Source of the DNA: Seriola aureovittata
Lineage: Eukaryota; Chordata; Actinopteri; Carangiformes; Carangidae
DNA: 64,000 nucleotides
Direction of reading: 5' to 3'
NCBI RefSeq assembly: GCF_021018895.1
Contig: NC_079371.1
Coordinates: 8,945,501 to 9,009,500 of the forward strand
The position numbers and the translations under genes were made by a program. The notes below the pieces were generated by a model, which worked only from the letters and a program-made list of their open reading frames with translations, was not told where the DNA came from and did not search any database. This document shows positions 11,831 to 22,754 of the stretch, in pieces; the stretch's first letter is position 1, and the number at the start of each line of letters is the position of its first letter.

Positions 11831-13078
11831 TTTGATAAACTTGATTGACATTTTACGTGAAATAGTGTTGACATTTATCTTTCACAGCAAGAATGAAACA
11901 TGTTTTGTTACTTCCACTATAGCAAAAACAAAAAAAAACATGCCCACTCAACAAACTGCTGACCAGCAGCAATGGTGAAGATTTTGAGCCAGACTCAAAG
12001 CCGTAACAATTCGTAACTGTATCACATCATTCATTTTTCAGGCCAAAAAGTAATCAATTAGATTTAGAGGAAGTGGTCAGATTATCCAAATAATGCCTGT
12101 TTAGAAATTTGCTCTGGCATTTTTTGGAGATGCGTGGACCCACAGTACAGATTGGATATGAAATGTATCTTTTACTACTCTCACTGTCAGTTGACCAGAA
12201 AAGGTCTGTTTGTGGAGATTTGAGTTAAAATTATGTTTGTCACAGCACAGTCAAGTACAGTTGTACTGAAGTGTAATCACCAATGACCGGCCAAAGACTC
12301 GATCAGTCAGTGGGCACGGTTTTTGAGCAGCAGCTGTTTTCAGAAACAAAATACTAATTCCACTGTCTTTTGCACAGCACCAAACAGCAATATCTGTCCC
12401 CAACTGGCCAAAACAATGAATTATTGCAGCTTTATGGCAACTTCAGGCTGTGCGCGTGTGCGTGTGTGTGTGTGTGTGTGTGCGTGTTTAATGTTTGGTA
12501 ATATGAGGTATGTTGTGTTACTTTTTGAGGTATCATTTAAAATCTTTCAGATTTCACATGATTACTAAACAGCATTTATCAAGTAATAGGTCAGATATGT
12601 TCACCATACCATAGTTTTGTTTGGTTTACTAACAGAAAAAGCTCTGAGCTCCTCAAGCATCAACCAGTCACTGGGTAATTCATACAAGTGTCTCATATCA
12701 AAATATAGAGAACATGGAACATGGTATATTCTCTTTAATGGCAGCAAAAGTTCTTTACATTATTCAGACTTCCGTCAGATTTTGAGTGATTACTCAAGAT
12801 CAATATGACAAGCAATAATAATAATAAGAATACAAATAATAAAAAATATTCTCAGTTCAAATAGGCAACATCACATCAAAACACAAGTGATCTGGCTATC
12901 CTAAACTAATCTGATGGATAAAACAATTAGCAATAACATTACAGCAAAAATCTTTCCTCATCTCATTTCATTCACCTAAACAGAAAAGGGAGCTACATCA
13001 AAATAATTTTATGTGGCAATGTACAGTAGAGCGCACACTGTACTTATTAATTTGTTTCTTCTTCATGGGGACAGCACT
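11831..13078. other. Intergenic segment between NITR genes B and C
   Basis: No exon is supported. A (GT)n stretch lies at about 12,450-12,486. The remainder is AT-rich and likely includes the 3' UTR of gene C near 12,800-13,078. The open frames at 12,323-12,808 lack any recognisable domain. Confidence 0.55.
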
Positions 13079-15079
13079 TCACTGACAGTCTCTCATGCCC
13101 GAGTACATACTGTCCTGTGGTAAGCCCCTGTTATGCTTCCATCGTTTACCTTTTCTTGAGGAGAAATCCAGTGCTACATAGTTCAATGCATCAGCTTCAC
13201 CATCCTGCAAGCGGTAATTATGATTGAAGGTTAGAGGATAATGGCAGAAGCAGTTAATTGATTGTTTCTACTTTGCATATCAAAAGCTTTGGCACATTTT
13301 AAATTGCAACAACAAATACGTTTTAAAGGAAAGATAACAATGGCCGTATTACCTGCAAGTAATAAAAAATGTTGATATCAGTAAAATGCTGACTGACAAC
13401 CTATTTAATTTGTTTTCCAACTAAATATTCAATCCTTCAGTGTAATATCCACCTGTAGTGACTGCAGCATTGTTAGATTTTTTTTATGATTATATTTAGA
13501 GTCTTATAGCACTTGGTTAAGTTCAGGGAACGATTGTGGTCTGGCTTATACAGACAAAGTTCACTGTGGCTTCAAACACAATATATGCACTTACATTTAA
13601 CCAAAACCACAATTTTAGGTTGCCTGTACCTAACCACATATTGAAACCTGCCTCTTGTACACCGACCATTCACCATCAGGTCTAGATATGCATTTGATAT
13701 TCAGATATTTACCACATCCTCAGATGATCTGTTATGTTCAGCATAACTGGAAGCAGCTACTTCCCCTGTGCATAAAGACAAGACATTAATAAAGTGTGTT
13801 CGACTCTGACAACACAGTTATTGTTTCACTTTAATGTTCATAGCTTCGACACCACCAAATATCTATTCACAAGCTGGTCACAAACCAACATATTAACCTT
13901 TCACTAGCTTTTATTCTATTACTGAGTGTGACCAGATGAGCAGTATAAAGCAGCTGAGATGCTGATTTAAATGTGAACCTATTAATATAATCCCATGAAA
14001 TGAGACCTTACTACTTACTACAATAACTCTTTTTTTTTAAATGCCACCTGACTTGGTTAAAATATCAAATAATCCATATACACACAATGAACATACCTTT
14101 GCAATGTTTACAAGCAGACTTTTGCTTTCTGGAGAGAATTAGAACAACAATCAGAATGACACAGCAGGGCAGCAGTATCCCGAGTGCGATGTCAGATAGG
14201 CACAGTTCTTGTCCTGATAAGAGAAAGAAATTACTGTCATGTTCGTTTCTCAGGAACAGCAATGATGTTCCTGGGTCAATTTGACCCGGGGCATGTTTAA
14301 TTATCCAAAAGTGTAAGAAACCAAAAAATCCCAATAAACATTGTTTATACCTCATTATTAACTCCATTACTAACCATTTAAACCAATATTTAGTGTAATG
14401 TTGTTCTTTACCTCTCACAGATCATGATTTAATGAGGATAATTCACTCGTGTTTCATTAAAAAAAAATGCATGTTAAAACTTTTTTTAATGTATTTTGGA
14501 AAGACCTACATGTAAAATACATATGACATTCTTTTTTTTTAAATTTTATTTTACATTTTTACATTTTTTTTATTTTATTTGAGTGATGTTGATAAATTAA
14601 CACGAGACACCTCTTCTGTTCATCCACTGTGACATTAGGGACTGGGTTACAGAGAAGTGGAAGTTGCTCTACCCACTTTTCCCACACTGTCCTATTAGCT
14701 GCCAGGTTGTCTCTCTCCCGTCTGACAGCCCTTGTCTCTCGATTATCAAATCGGATTACTCTGGAGAAAATACGAAAAGTCTCCAGAGACATTGTGGCAC
14801 GAAATATGGCCCTGCCTGTCTCTGCATCCTTTGACTTATAGACCCCAGCCAGGATGAGGACCCCCAAATATGCATGTAAATGCATTTTATCCTGCTCCTT
14901 CCACTTCCACCCCAAAACACACCTTCCTTCTAGATTAGTCATTTTGAGAATGATTTTCTGTATTGAGTTGGGCATGACCGGCTCGAAAGCTGACTTGATG
15001 TCTGTAACACCAGTCACTGCCATCCATCCATCCATTGTTTTCTGCAGACAGTTTTGCCTCACTTTACAGATGAGAGAAT

Positions 15080-15160
<81 letters not shown>

Positions 15161-15794
15161 AACTGCTGGACAGAAAAAATACTTTTAACTATTTTTTTTT
15201 AGATTTTTTAACTTTAAAATGGATCAATTTGACCTGCAATATAACAGGAGGGTCAAGGTAAGTTTTATACAGGTATACAAGCAGGTTATTAAACTTCTTT
15301 ATGGTTATGTTTATGCACTCACAGCATTTGGTTAGGGTCAGAGAAACTTCATGGTCTTGTGTAACCAAAGCAGTTTGTTGTTTAAACCTAAGCACAGGCG
15401 AGAATCAGAATGCAATCAATGCAATGTCTGATGGGATAGTCGTGGGCTTTGTGTGACTTTGGTGCAGTTAATGTATGCGGCGTTTCATTCAGCTTTTTTC
15501 TAGGAAACAGTACCACAGGTGAGAACACGAAACGGCAACACTTTACAATTCGATGCAGAGAGACAATCTTTGAAATGCTTATCAGGTGTAGAATGTGTCA
15601 AATATTTAATTCTGTGGCAATTTTTTAGGCTTTAGTTTATGGCATTTTTCTATTGGATTGTTTGGATTGATCTGAATGTTACCATCACCTCAAGTACGCA
15701 GTCAACAACATTTACGTAAACTGCACAAGAAAACATGAAGAATCAACAGGGCCCTTTATGGAACAAGAAGCACCACAGGAAATGAAGGTAAATG

Positions 15795-15851
<57 letters not shown>

Positions 15852-17184
15852 CAAAAGCAAACAAAAAGAACAAAGAGAGGAAAAGAAGCAGAGGCAGTGA
15901 AAACCCCACTCAAGACAGAACTGTATTATATATGTGTTGACACAAGTCTGCCTCATTGTGCATGTGAACTGTCTAAACTAATTCAGTGGTTCCTCTTTCC
16001 CAACCTTGAGCACTTCAAGCAGATCTAATTTGAATCATTTTTCAATGCCTGATGAGATAAAAACTATCCAGTATTTTTACAAAAAAAGCTATGATAAATG
16101 TCCTAAAATTGAAAATAGCCTACTGTAATTTTGCGGAGCAGAGGAATGTTTTAGTCTTCCTTTCCTATTATCAACACTGGACTCGAAAAGTAACAGAATA
16201 ATAATAAATACAATGAACTATAAGACTTTAAAACATACTTGTCTCCACTGTAGTTCCTTCACCAAACAGGATCTCTCCACATGTGACCACAGCACAGTAG
16301 TAAGTCCCAGCATCAGAGGAGTTCTGTATAGTTTTGGACAAACTGTAGACACAGCTCCTTTCCTCTTGTTCATCACTCCTGTTGCTGTGAGTGTAAATGA
16401 TGCCTGGATGAATTCCTCCTGATCCAGCTCTGAACCAGTGCACACTGTGTTCACCTGGACACTGGGCTCTGCTCTCTTTGTCCGTGTAGAGAAGTGAACA
16501 CTGGAGAGTCATTGAGTCTCCCAGCTGAACTGATGCTGTCTCCGGACTTTGATGCAAATAGACATGTGTCTGCTGATTTTTATGGTCTGTGGGATTCACA
16601 AAAGGGCATGAAAAAAATGAACTATAGTTGTTTGGGTATTGAAAAGTCATAGCAAGGAAAGTAACTGAAATGAGCATACTTTACCGTTCACTGCCAAATT
16701 TGTGCCATTAATGAATTTCATTAGATATGCTGCTCCTGCTTGACAGAAGTATGTTGCTTCATCTTCTTTGCTTATATTTCTTATGATAAGAGAATGAAGC
16801 TCACCCACTTTTGTGATATTAAATCTTGGGTTTTTAAATTGTCCTTGAAGTGTTATTTTAGTGAAAGATCCTGAAGCAATTGTTTGTATCATATATCCGA
16901 AGTTCAGCTTGTACCAGTAAAACAACCCGATTTCCTTCCCAATGACTTCACATGTCAGAGTCAAATTATCACCGGGTTCAACCACAGTCAGAGAGATGTG
17001 GTGAGGAACCCCTATAGTTTGAATCACAGCTAAAGAAAAGAGAAAAACAATAATAGAATTACAACATGACAGCATAAAAAACACTGATACAAAATACAAA
17101 TCAATTAGCAGTAATTTATAGTGGATAAAAATTGTACTCACACAATGTACTCAATAGAATCAAAGCAGCCAGTCCTCCGATCAT
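13079..17184 (-). CDS. nitr: Novel immune-type receptor (NITR) gene C, divergent V + I domains, ITIM tail
   Basis: Predicted receptor of about 343 residues. Exons in coding order: 17142-17184 (leader, MIGGLAALILLSTL), 16685-17029 (V), 16239-16586 (I), 14097-14213 (transmembrane), 13713-13765 (linker), 13079-13204 (tail, TGA). Phases close exactly. The V domain belongs to another NITR V family: it opens 'VIQTIGVPHHISL', with 'LTLTCEV', 'LFYWYKLNFG' and 'DEATYFCQAG', and ends with a degenerate J-like 'FINGTNLAV'. The I domain shows 'LQCSLL', 'VHWFRAGS', 'DAGTYYCAVVTCGE' and J-like 'FGEGTTV'. The tail has LNYVAL, a good ITIM, and SMYSGM, a degenerate one with Met at +3. The third intron is about 2 kb and contains a piggyBac remnant and two dinucleotide repeats. 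The leader has the same 43-bp length and phase 1 as in genes A and B. Confidence 0.92.
14559..15062 (-). pseudogene. Truncated piggyBac (PGBD4-like) transposase
   Basis: About 167 residues of the DDE_Tnp_1_7 (piggyBac) domain are open on the minus strand. Recognisable family phrases are 'LHAYLGVLILAGVYKS', 'RAIFRATMSLETF', 'VIRFDNRETR' and 'VPNVTVDEQ', the last carrying the first catalytic aspartate. The frame stops soon after that point, so the remaining catalytic residues are absent and no activity is possible. The N-terminal part is also missing. It is intronic and antisense to nothing, since it lies on the same strand as the host gene. Confidence 0.85.
15082..15158. repeat. (GT)n microsatellite
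   Basis: An uninterrupted GT tract of about 77 bp, lying between the piggyBac transposase remnant and its right end. Confidence 0.97.
15798..15853. repeat. (CA)n microsatellite
   Basis: A CA tract of about 56 bp with one interruption, in intron 3 of NITR gene C. The long open frames across it on both strands are artefacts of the dinucleotide repeat. Confidence 0.96.
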
Positions 17185-17289
17185 TGTGCTGCTGTGATCA
17201 CTGCCCTTCTCTTGCACAACTGGTGTCTTCCCACTCAAATGAAAGATTTAGTCACAAGGTAATCAAGGTTGACAAAGTGGAAATCATAG

Positions 17290-17322
17290 TGATTGGCTGA
17301 ACCATAGAAAATGCACTTCCTG
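17290..17322 (-). promoter_or_regulatory. ETS site plus CCAAT box upstream of NITR gene C
   Basis: On the minus strand 'CAGGAAGTG' (17314-17322) is followed by 'GCCAATCA' (17290-17297), about 138 and 113 bp before the ATG at 17184. It is the third occurrence of the same pair in this cluster. Confidence 0.55.
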
Positions 17323-18749
17323 TCAAATTTAGCACACTGATGATCCATTTTCAGAGAATCAGCTGTATAGTTTGTTCTAACTGTACATTTTATTTTCTTT
17401 ATGATGCCCAATTTGCGATGCTAGCACATAGTGATGATTTGAATAGTACATTTTAGATATAACTCAACTTGATCAATAACAGAAGTGAGGCATAACTGGG
17501 CAAAAGACACACAGCTGACGTTGTAGCTTCTGCAGATATCTGCTTTTATTCATCTTGTATTATTAATGCATAACAATAATTACTAATCACTTATTACCTA
17601 TATTAGTAGTAGTCTTAGGTAATAAAAGATAAACATAATGTTAAATATAGATTAAAATTTAATTCAGGACATTTACAGGACTCAAATTAATTTTTTACTT
17701 ACTATAATGTTAAACTATATTCACCAAACTCAAGTGTTGAGGTTTTGTTTTGAGTCAGTCTAAACAGTCTTTCTCAAACTGATGTGATGGAGCTTCCGCA
17801 AGTAACATAGTTAAGTATAATTTTGAGATATTTGTATTATTTTCATTTCATCTTACTAAATACCTCTACAACTACTACTTCTACATTTCATTGATTTTTA
17901 CTCCACTATATTTTATAATTTTATAATAATAAATTATAGTTACCAGTTACTTTTCATATTTTGATTTTGTATTTAAAAGATTTGATAACTTATACATTTT
18001 TGTGCATTAATGTAGATTTTTACTTGTAATGGAGTATTTTTTTTACAGTGTGTTATTGCTACTTTTACCCATATAAATAATCTGAATATTTCTTCCACCA
18101 CCAATTATAGTCCATCATGATTTTGCCAATGACATGATACTAAATTCCTCAAGACAGTGCTATGAGAATAAGAAGGTGTTATGAGTCTATTCTCACTGGC
18201 CATCTTCCAGTCAATGAGACAGGACCCATCAACAGTAAAAACAACACTCAGTCAACATGACGGCAGTCTGAACGTCCGTCATCCTCCTTTGAAGTACGCA
18301 GAGATCTAAAACTTTGATCTCTGAGCTAAAATGAATTACAAACCCCTAATTCATTTGATCCCCACAAGGTCCATGACCAACAATTAACATGTTTTTTCTG
18401 ACATGATTTTTGTGCTTGAGCATTCACAGTAAAGTTCGTCTATGAAAGAAGCCACAACGTCTTGAGCAATTCTCTGAAATGTGAGAAGTGATGATGGAGG
18501 GGGGGGAAAGTCCACCACAAATGTTCATAGATTTGCAACTGTTGCAAATGTATGCTTTAATGTTGCTATGTGGAACACAGCTTGGTCATACTGTTGAGAC
18601 CTTTTGAATTTGTGCTATATATTTCGTAATCCATCATAGCCTGAGATAGAAGTGACATTTTTCTACAGTTTACAGTATTTAAAACTAGTTTGAAAACCAT
18701 TTGTGTACATTATTAGTGACATTAATATCCAGTCAGATAAAGTCAGTAG
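17323..18749. other. Intergenic segment, no gene seen
   Basis: AT-rich sequence without supported exons. A G-run sits near 18,499. Short open frames on either strand carry no recognisable motif. Confidence 0.5.
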
Positions 18750-19500
18750 TAGAGCAACAGCTTTTCTTGTCCCAAATAGAGACTGGACATCCATCAGTAT
18801 ATTAACACATGACAGCAGCATGTTTCTAGAGATGGAAATATTGGACAAGCAGTTGGTCCACCATTTGATCCAGGATGAAATATATCTACAACTGCTGGAC
18901 AGATATTCATTATATTTTGGACAGATGGTCCCCCAAAATAATGAATGATACCAACTTTGAGAATCCCCTGACTTTTCCTCTTAAAGCTTTCATTTAGTGA
19001 GTGACATGTCTCAACAACTACTGAACATATTTTGTACTGATGTTCATGGTACCCAACAGTTGCATCTCAACAACCATGGTGATCCCTTGACTTACCTCCA
19101 TTGCCACCATGAGACTGACACTCGTGGTTCTGTGTAAAATAACTCGATTGGGTGGACTGCTACGATACGCACATTTTGATGCACACACCCGTGTCCCCCT
19201 CAGGAAAAACCTAAATCATCCTGGTGATTCTCTAACTTTTCATCTAGCATCACCATCAGGTCAAAATTAAATAATAGATCATTTGTCTTGTACTCTTGAG
19301 AATCAGCCTCAAGAGTTTTCTGTGTTTTGTGAAAATGCTAGCATGCTAACATGCTAAACTAAGATGGTTAACATTACGTGCTAAACATCTGAATGCTAGC
19401 TTTGTCATTTTGAGCATGTTAGCATGCTTTCACTAGCATGTAGCCAAAAGCAGTACCTCGTCTCACTGTTGGCATGACTGTAGACTCTTAGTCTTGTTAT
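18750..19500. repeat. Old fish interspersed repeat, fairly long copy
   Basis: A degenerate copy of a widespread fish repeat. Diagnostic phrases are 'CATGCTAACATGCTAAACTA', 'TGAGCATGTTAGCATGCTTT' and the terminal 'GACTGTAGACTCTTAGTCTT'. Earlier parts describe the same family as fragments at 1-128 and 11,590-11,830. No coding capacity. Confidence 0.65.
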
Positions 19501-21004
19501 TAAATGGATAGCATTATGAGTCACTTCACTGGAAGGACATAATGCACCATGGCCTTGTAAATGTAACCTCTCCATGTACGCTAAGGTTGTATTAAAAACA
19601 TTTATTGAAGAACAAATTTAGGCTACAAACTGTACCAGAGTCAGCTGTCACTTCTGTCTCTCACAGGGATGTTTTTGAAAATTGAATATCTATTGCTGTG
19701 ACATTACCTTGAACTTTCTAGATTGCCTAATTTGACCACACTTGCTTGCTAACCAGGTCAAGGTGCACATGCATCAAACGATCTACCATGCAATACGTGA
19801 CATCTACATGAAGAAACAGGCTCAGCATTTCTGACAATCACAAGACAAGGCTAAGAAAACATATATTCTTCATGTTGTAAGGAAATATGAAAGACAGAAA
19901 TGAATTCTTTATTTAAAAAAAGGAAAACTTATGGTGTAGTAAAGGGAAGCTGTCAATAAGGGATCAACATCAATGAGACTGACCAACTTGAAGGAGTTGC
20001 AAGGACAGATCCGTCATTTGATTCCCACCTGCAAACAACTGTAAGAGTGTAACACATGACCAACTTTGAAAAACGACAAAACAAGTCTTGCACCATCAGA
20101 GCAAGATAAAAAGGTCTACGTTTAACATACATGTTAATGTATATTTTGATTTCTTGGCTTTCATCTTTTCAAGTCATCATCTTGATGTGAATTGACAGTA
20201 TCCTCATGACAATAGTTACTGAAAATACTACTGTGGTGGGAACTATTTGATAGGTAATCATCCTGTAAAACCAAAGATTTTGGGAGACAAAGGCTGCATC
20301 ATATGAGGTCTACACAGAAATTTGTCCATGGTGAACTCATATTCACTATATCACATTCAGGACAGTAAATTAAATAAAACGGCTGAGGATTCCTTGTGAG
20401 TAAAGAAATGAATAAATAGACCTGTGAAGCTCCTTCCTCTCTCTTCACACCTAAAAGCAGCAGTAGCCAACCTTGCACTTTGATGATAAAAGCTTGCTGC
20501 ACACACGTCCATTGGTGGGCCATACCACTTCAGAGCAGACGTCACCTCTCATCTCCGAAACTAAAAGAAAGTACCTACATGTTTCATAAATAGGGCTGGG
20601 CTGAAGTAACACACTTCCGTCTCTCTCTTTTTCTGAAAATTCAAATAACAATTAACACATATAGCAACAACACACTAACACTGATTTAAAATGTTATAAT
20701 GATGTTTTCCACTCTGTAATAATACATTTAGGAAGAACATGTAAGTTTCTTATCATGGAGACAAGCAAGGAGAGGATGTGAGAGTGCAAGATGAAAGTGT
20801 TTATTCTGAGCTTCAGTTTCAAATTACTCTTAAATTATTGTGTATCTACAGTCATTGGCATTAGTAGATAAATGTGAAGCATGTGAGGAAGAACCTTCAA
20901 AATGCTGTCACTTGAGTGAAATGTGCAACTAGGCCTGAGTCGAGTATACCCCAAACTATTCAATGTACAAGATTTGCACCACACTGTAGTATGCCTGAGA
21001 ACTT
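19501..21004. other. Intergenic segment, no gene seen
   Basis: Nothing with recognisable coding motifs. The overlapping minus-strand frames at 20,299-20,651 are short, mutually overlapping and without domain signatures. Confidence 0.5.

Positions 21005-21092
<88 letters not shown>
21005..21092. repeat. (ATAG)n tetranucleotide repeat, tail of a LINE
   Basis: About 21 perfect ATAG units. On the minus strand it directly follows the LINE's 'GATAAATAAAGTGTC', so it is the simple-repeat tail of the adjacent Rex1-like element. Confidence 0.95.
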
Positions 21093-21093
<1 letters not shown>

Positions 21094-21578
21094 CACTTTA
21101 TTTATCCCCCTTCATGTGTCCATTAGCTTATTGTTGTTGATAATAATAATAATAATAATAAAAACAGATAATAATAAATAAACAACAATAATTAGATTAG
21201 TCCACATCCTTTGGTGGAGGTTTTGTATAGCCTGATGGCAGTGGGAACAAAGGATCTCTTGAACCTCTCTGTTCTGCAGCGCAGTGAGATGAGATGAGAC
21301 ATTTGCTGCACCTGTAGCTGCTTCTCTGTCCTGCCAGAAAGTTGTGCAGATGATGGTTGGTATTATCCAAGATGGCCTCCATCTTACATTGCATGCATTT
21401 CTCCACAACAGTCCTGGGTGAGTCCAGACTCCTTGTCCAGTCTCTTTGTGTGGGACATGCTGCTGCCCCAGCTGACTGCAGCATAAAAGAGTACACTGGC
21501 CACCACTGACTAATAAAACATGTGCAGCATTTCACTGCAGATGTCAAAGGACCTGAGCTTCCTGAGGAAAAAAGAGCT
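21093..21578 (-). mobile_element. 3' end of a Rex1-like LINE, 5' truncated
   Basis: Minus-strand translation in shifting frames gives 'LRSF' and 'FYQSVVASVLFYAAVSWG', then 'ILDNTNHHLHN', which are C-terminal phrases of Rex1/Babar-type fish retrotransposons. The coding part is frameshifted. It ends with AATAAA and the tetranucleotide tail. Severe 5' truncation is usual for these elements. Confidence 0.8.
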
Positions 21579-22268
21579 CTCGTATTGCCACAAGACTACA
21601 AACACAAATGAAACAAAAGAGCAGTATAGTTTGAGGGTATTTTAAATTAAAGAAATTTGGCTGAAATCTATAATTATGTAAAATCTCACTTCACTCATCA
21701 CAACAGCAAGAAATGTAAAAGCTGGCAGATTTTGTCCTGCACTTCCTATTGTGCAGTATCAATAAAGTCACTGGATGTGTACATAACATATGTCTCATTG
21801 CTCAAGAGACGATTAAGGTCTTCTTGCCATAGTCACTGAGAGCAACATGAAAACATTTATTGACAAACAAAAGAGCGTTGGGAGTAGTTGCTGTTCAGAA
21901 ATGCTTACAATACATATTTCATGTGTAACTGCTCTCAAGTAGTTTTTTTGAAAGTCACCAACGGTCTTTTTTAGTTTCACTGCACTGTGGTATATGCAGG
22001 TCTATGCCTGTGAAGGAACAAGCAAAGCCACATGCAGTAGCTGAGCTGTGAGATGTAGGCTGTGGCTGGCTATTTCTCTGCTTCTGACAGACCACTAAGC
22101 ATGTTTACTCAGAATGTACATGACTCTGGGGATCAACAGGATATGGAGCTAGGTACAAGAAGCCTCTGCAGGCTAAATTTAGCAAAACCGGTTAGCTTTG
22201 AAGTCTACCTTCCTGGATGTGCACCCGTTTACTACAAATCAATATACATAATAGCTCACCACCACACC
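21579..22268. other. Intergenic segment, no gene seen
   Basis: No exon supported. It ends where a block duplicated at 45,902-46,378 begins. Confidence 0.5.
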
Positions 22269-22743
22269 TGCAATCTATCACTCATCATCTGCAGTACATC
22301 TACCCGGGTCATCCCTCCATTCGTCGCCAGATTGTTCCGCTCTTCGCAGTGGTAGTTACTCTCTCAGCTGCACTGATTGGTTAAATCTTTTCTGTGTTTT
22401 GTCTGTATTAACTCTTTGTTTTCCTGTGCTCAAAAACACTTCCTGATTTGTGGGCTGCTGATCCTGCCACACTCCACTGTCGCCACACCACACAGACCCA
22501 CCTGCTTTTGGTCTCCAGCCATCCCTCGTGTTTCCAGAGTGTGTTTACTCACCTGCCTCTGATCTCCTGTGTCCTCCATGCTCCTGCCTCGTGTTCTCAC
22601 CACAGAACTGGATTCCGCAGACCCACTCCCCCTCCATATTCACCATATCTATTGCCTTGTCCCCAATAAACTCCCTTGCAATGTTATTGTTGGTGTGTTG
22701 TGTGTTCTTTCTCTGCTCGAGCATCCAACATCAGTTCTGACAA
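22269..22743 (+). mobile_element. LTR-like block, left copy, at the edge of the satellite
   Basis: This block is duplicated with a modest number of differences at 45,902-46,378. It contains an AATAAA signal near 22,666 ('CCCCAATAAACTCCC') followed by a T/G-rich stretch, and ends 'CAGTTCTGACA', the form of an LTR U5 end. The left part of the LTR, present in the right copy, is missing. Both copies continue into the same satellite junction, beginning 'GTAGCAGTCAGGCATAG' here. The short plus-strand open frames are not genes. Confidence 0.55.
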
Positions 22744-22754
22744 AAACGTAGCAG

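Larger units (their letters stand above)
14256..15256 (-). mobile_element. piggyBac deletion derivative inside intron 3 of NITR gene C
   Basis: The outer ends carry related sequences: on the minus strand from 15,256 'CCCTCCTGTTATATTGCAGG' followed by TCAAATTGA, and at the left 'TTCCTGGGTCAATTTGACCC' near 14,269-14,288. These resemble the ends of fish piggyBac elements. The flanking 'TTGA' at the right end may be a decayed TTAA target. Between them lies part of a transposase frame and a (GT)n tract. It is about 1 kb, too short for an autonomous element. Confidence 0.7.

Noticed and set aside
15712..16028. Open frames rich in His-Thr or Cys-Val
   Set aside because: Pure translations of the (CA)n tract.
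20299..20651. Three overlapping minus-strand open frames
   Set aside because: Mutually overlapping, no motif, no splice or promoter evidence.
22377..22751. Overlapping plus-strand open frames, with counterparts at 46,079-46,382
   Set aside because: They lie within the LTR-like block in all frames and carry no domain; the duplication is of the repeat.
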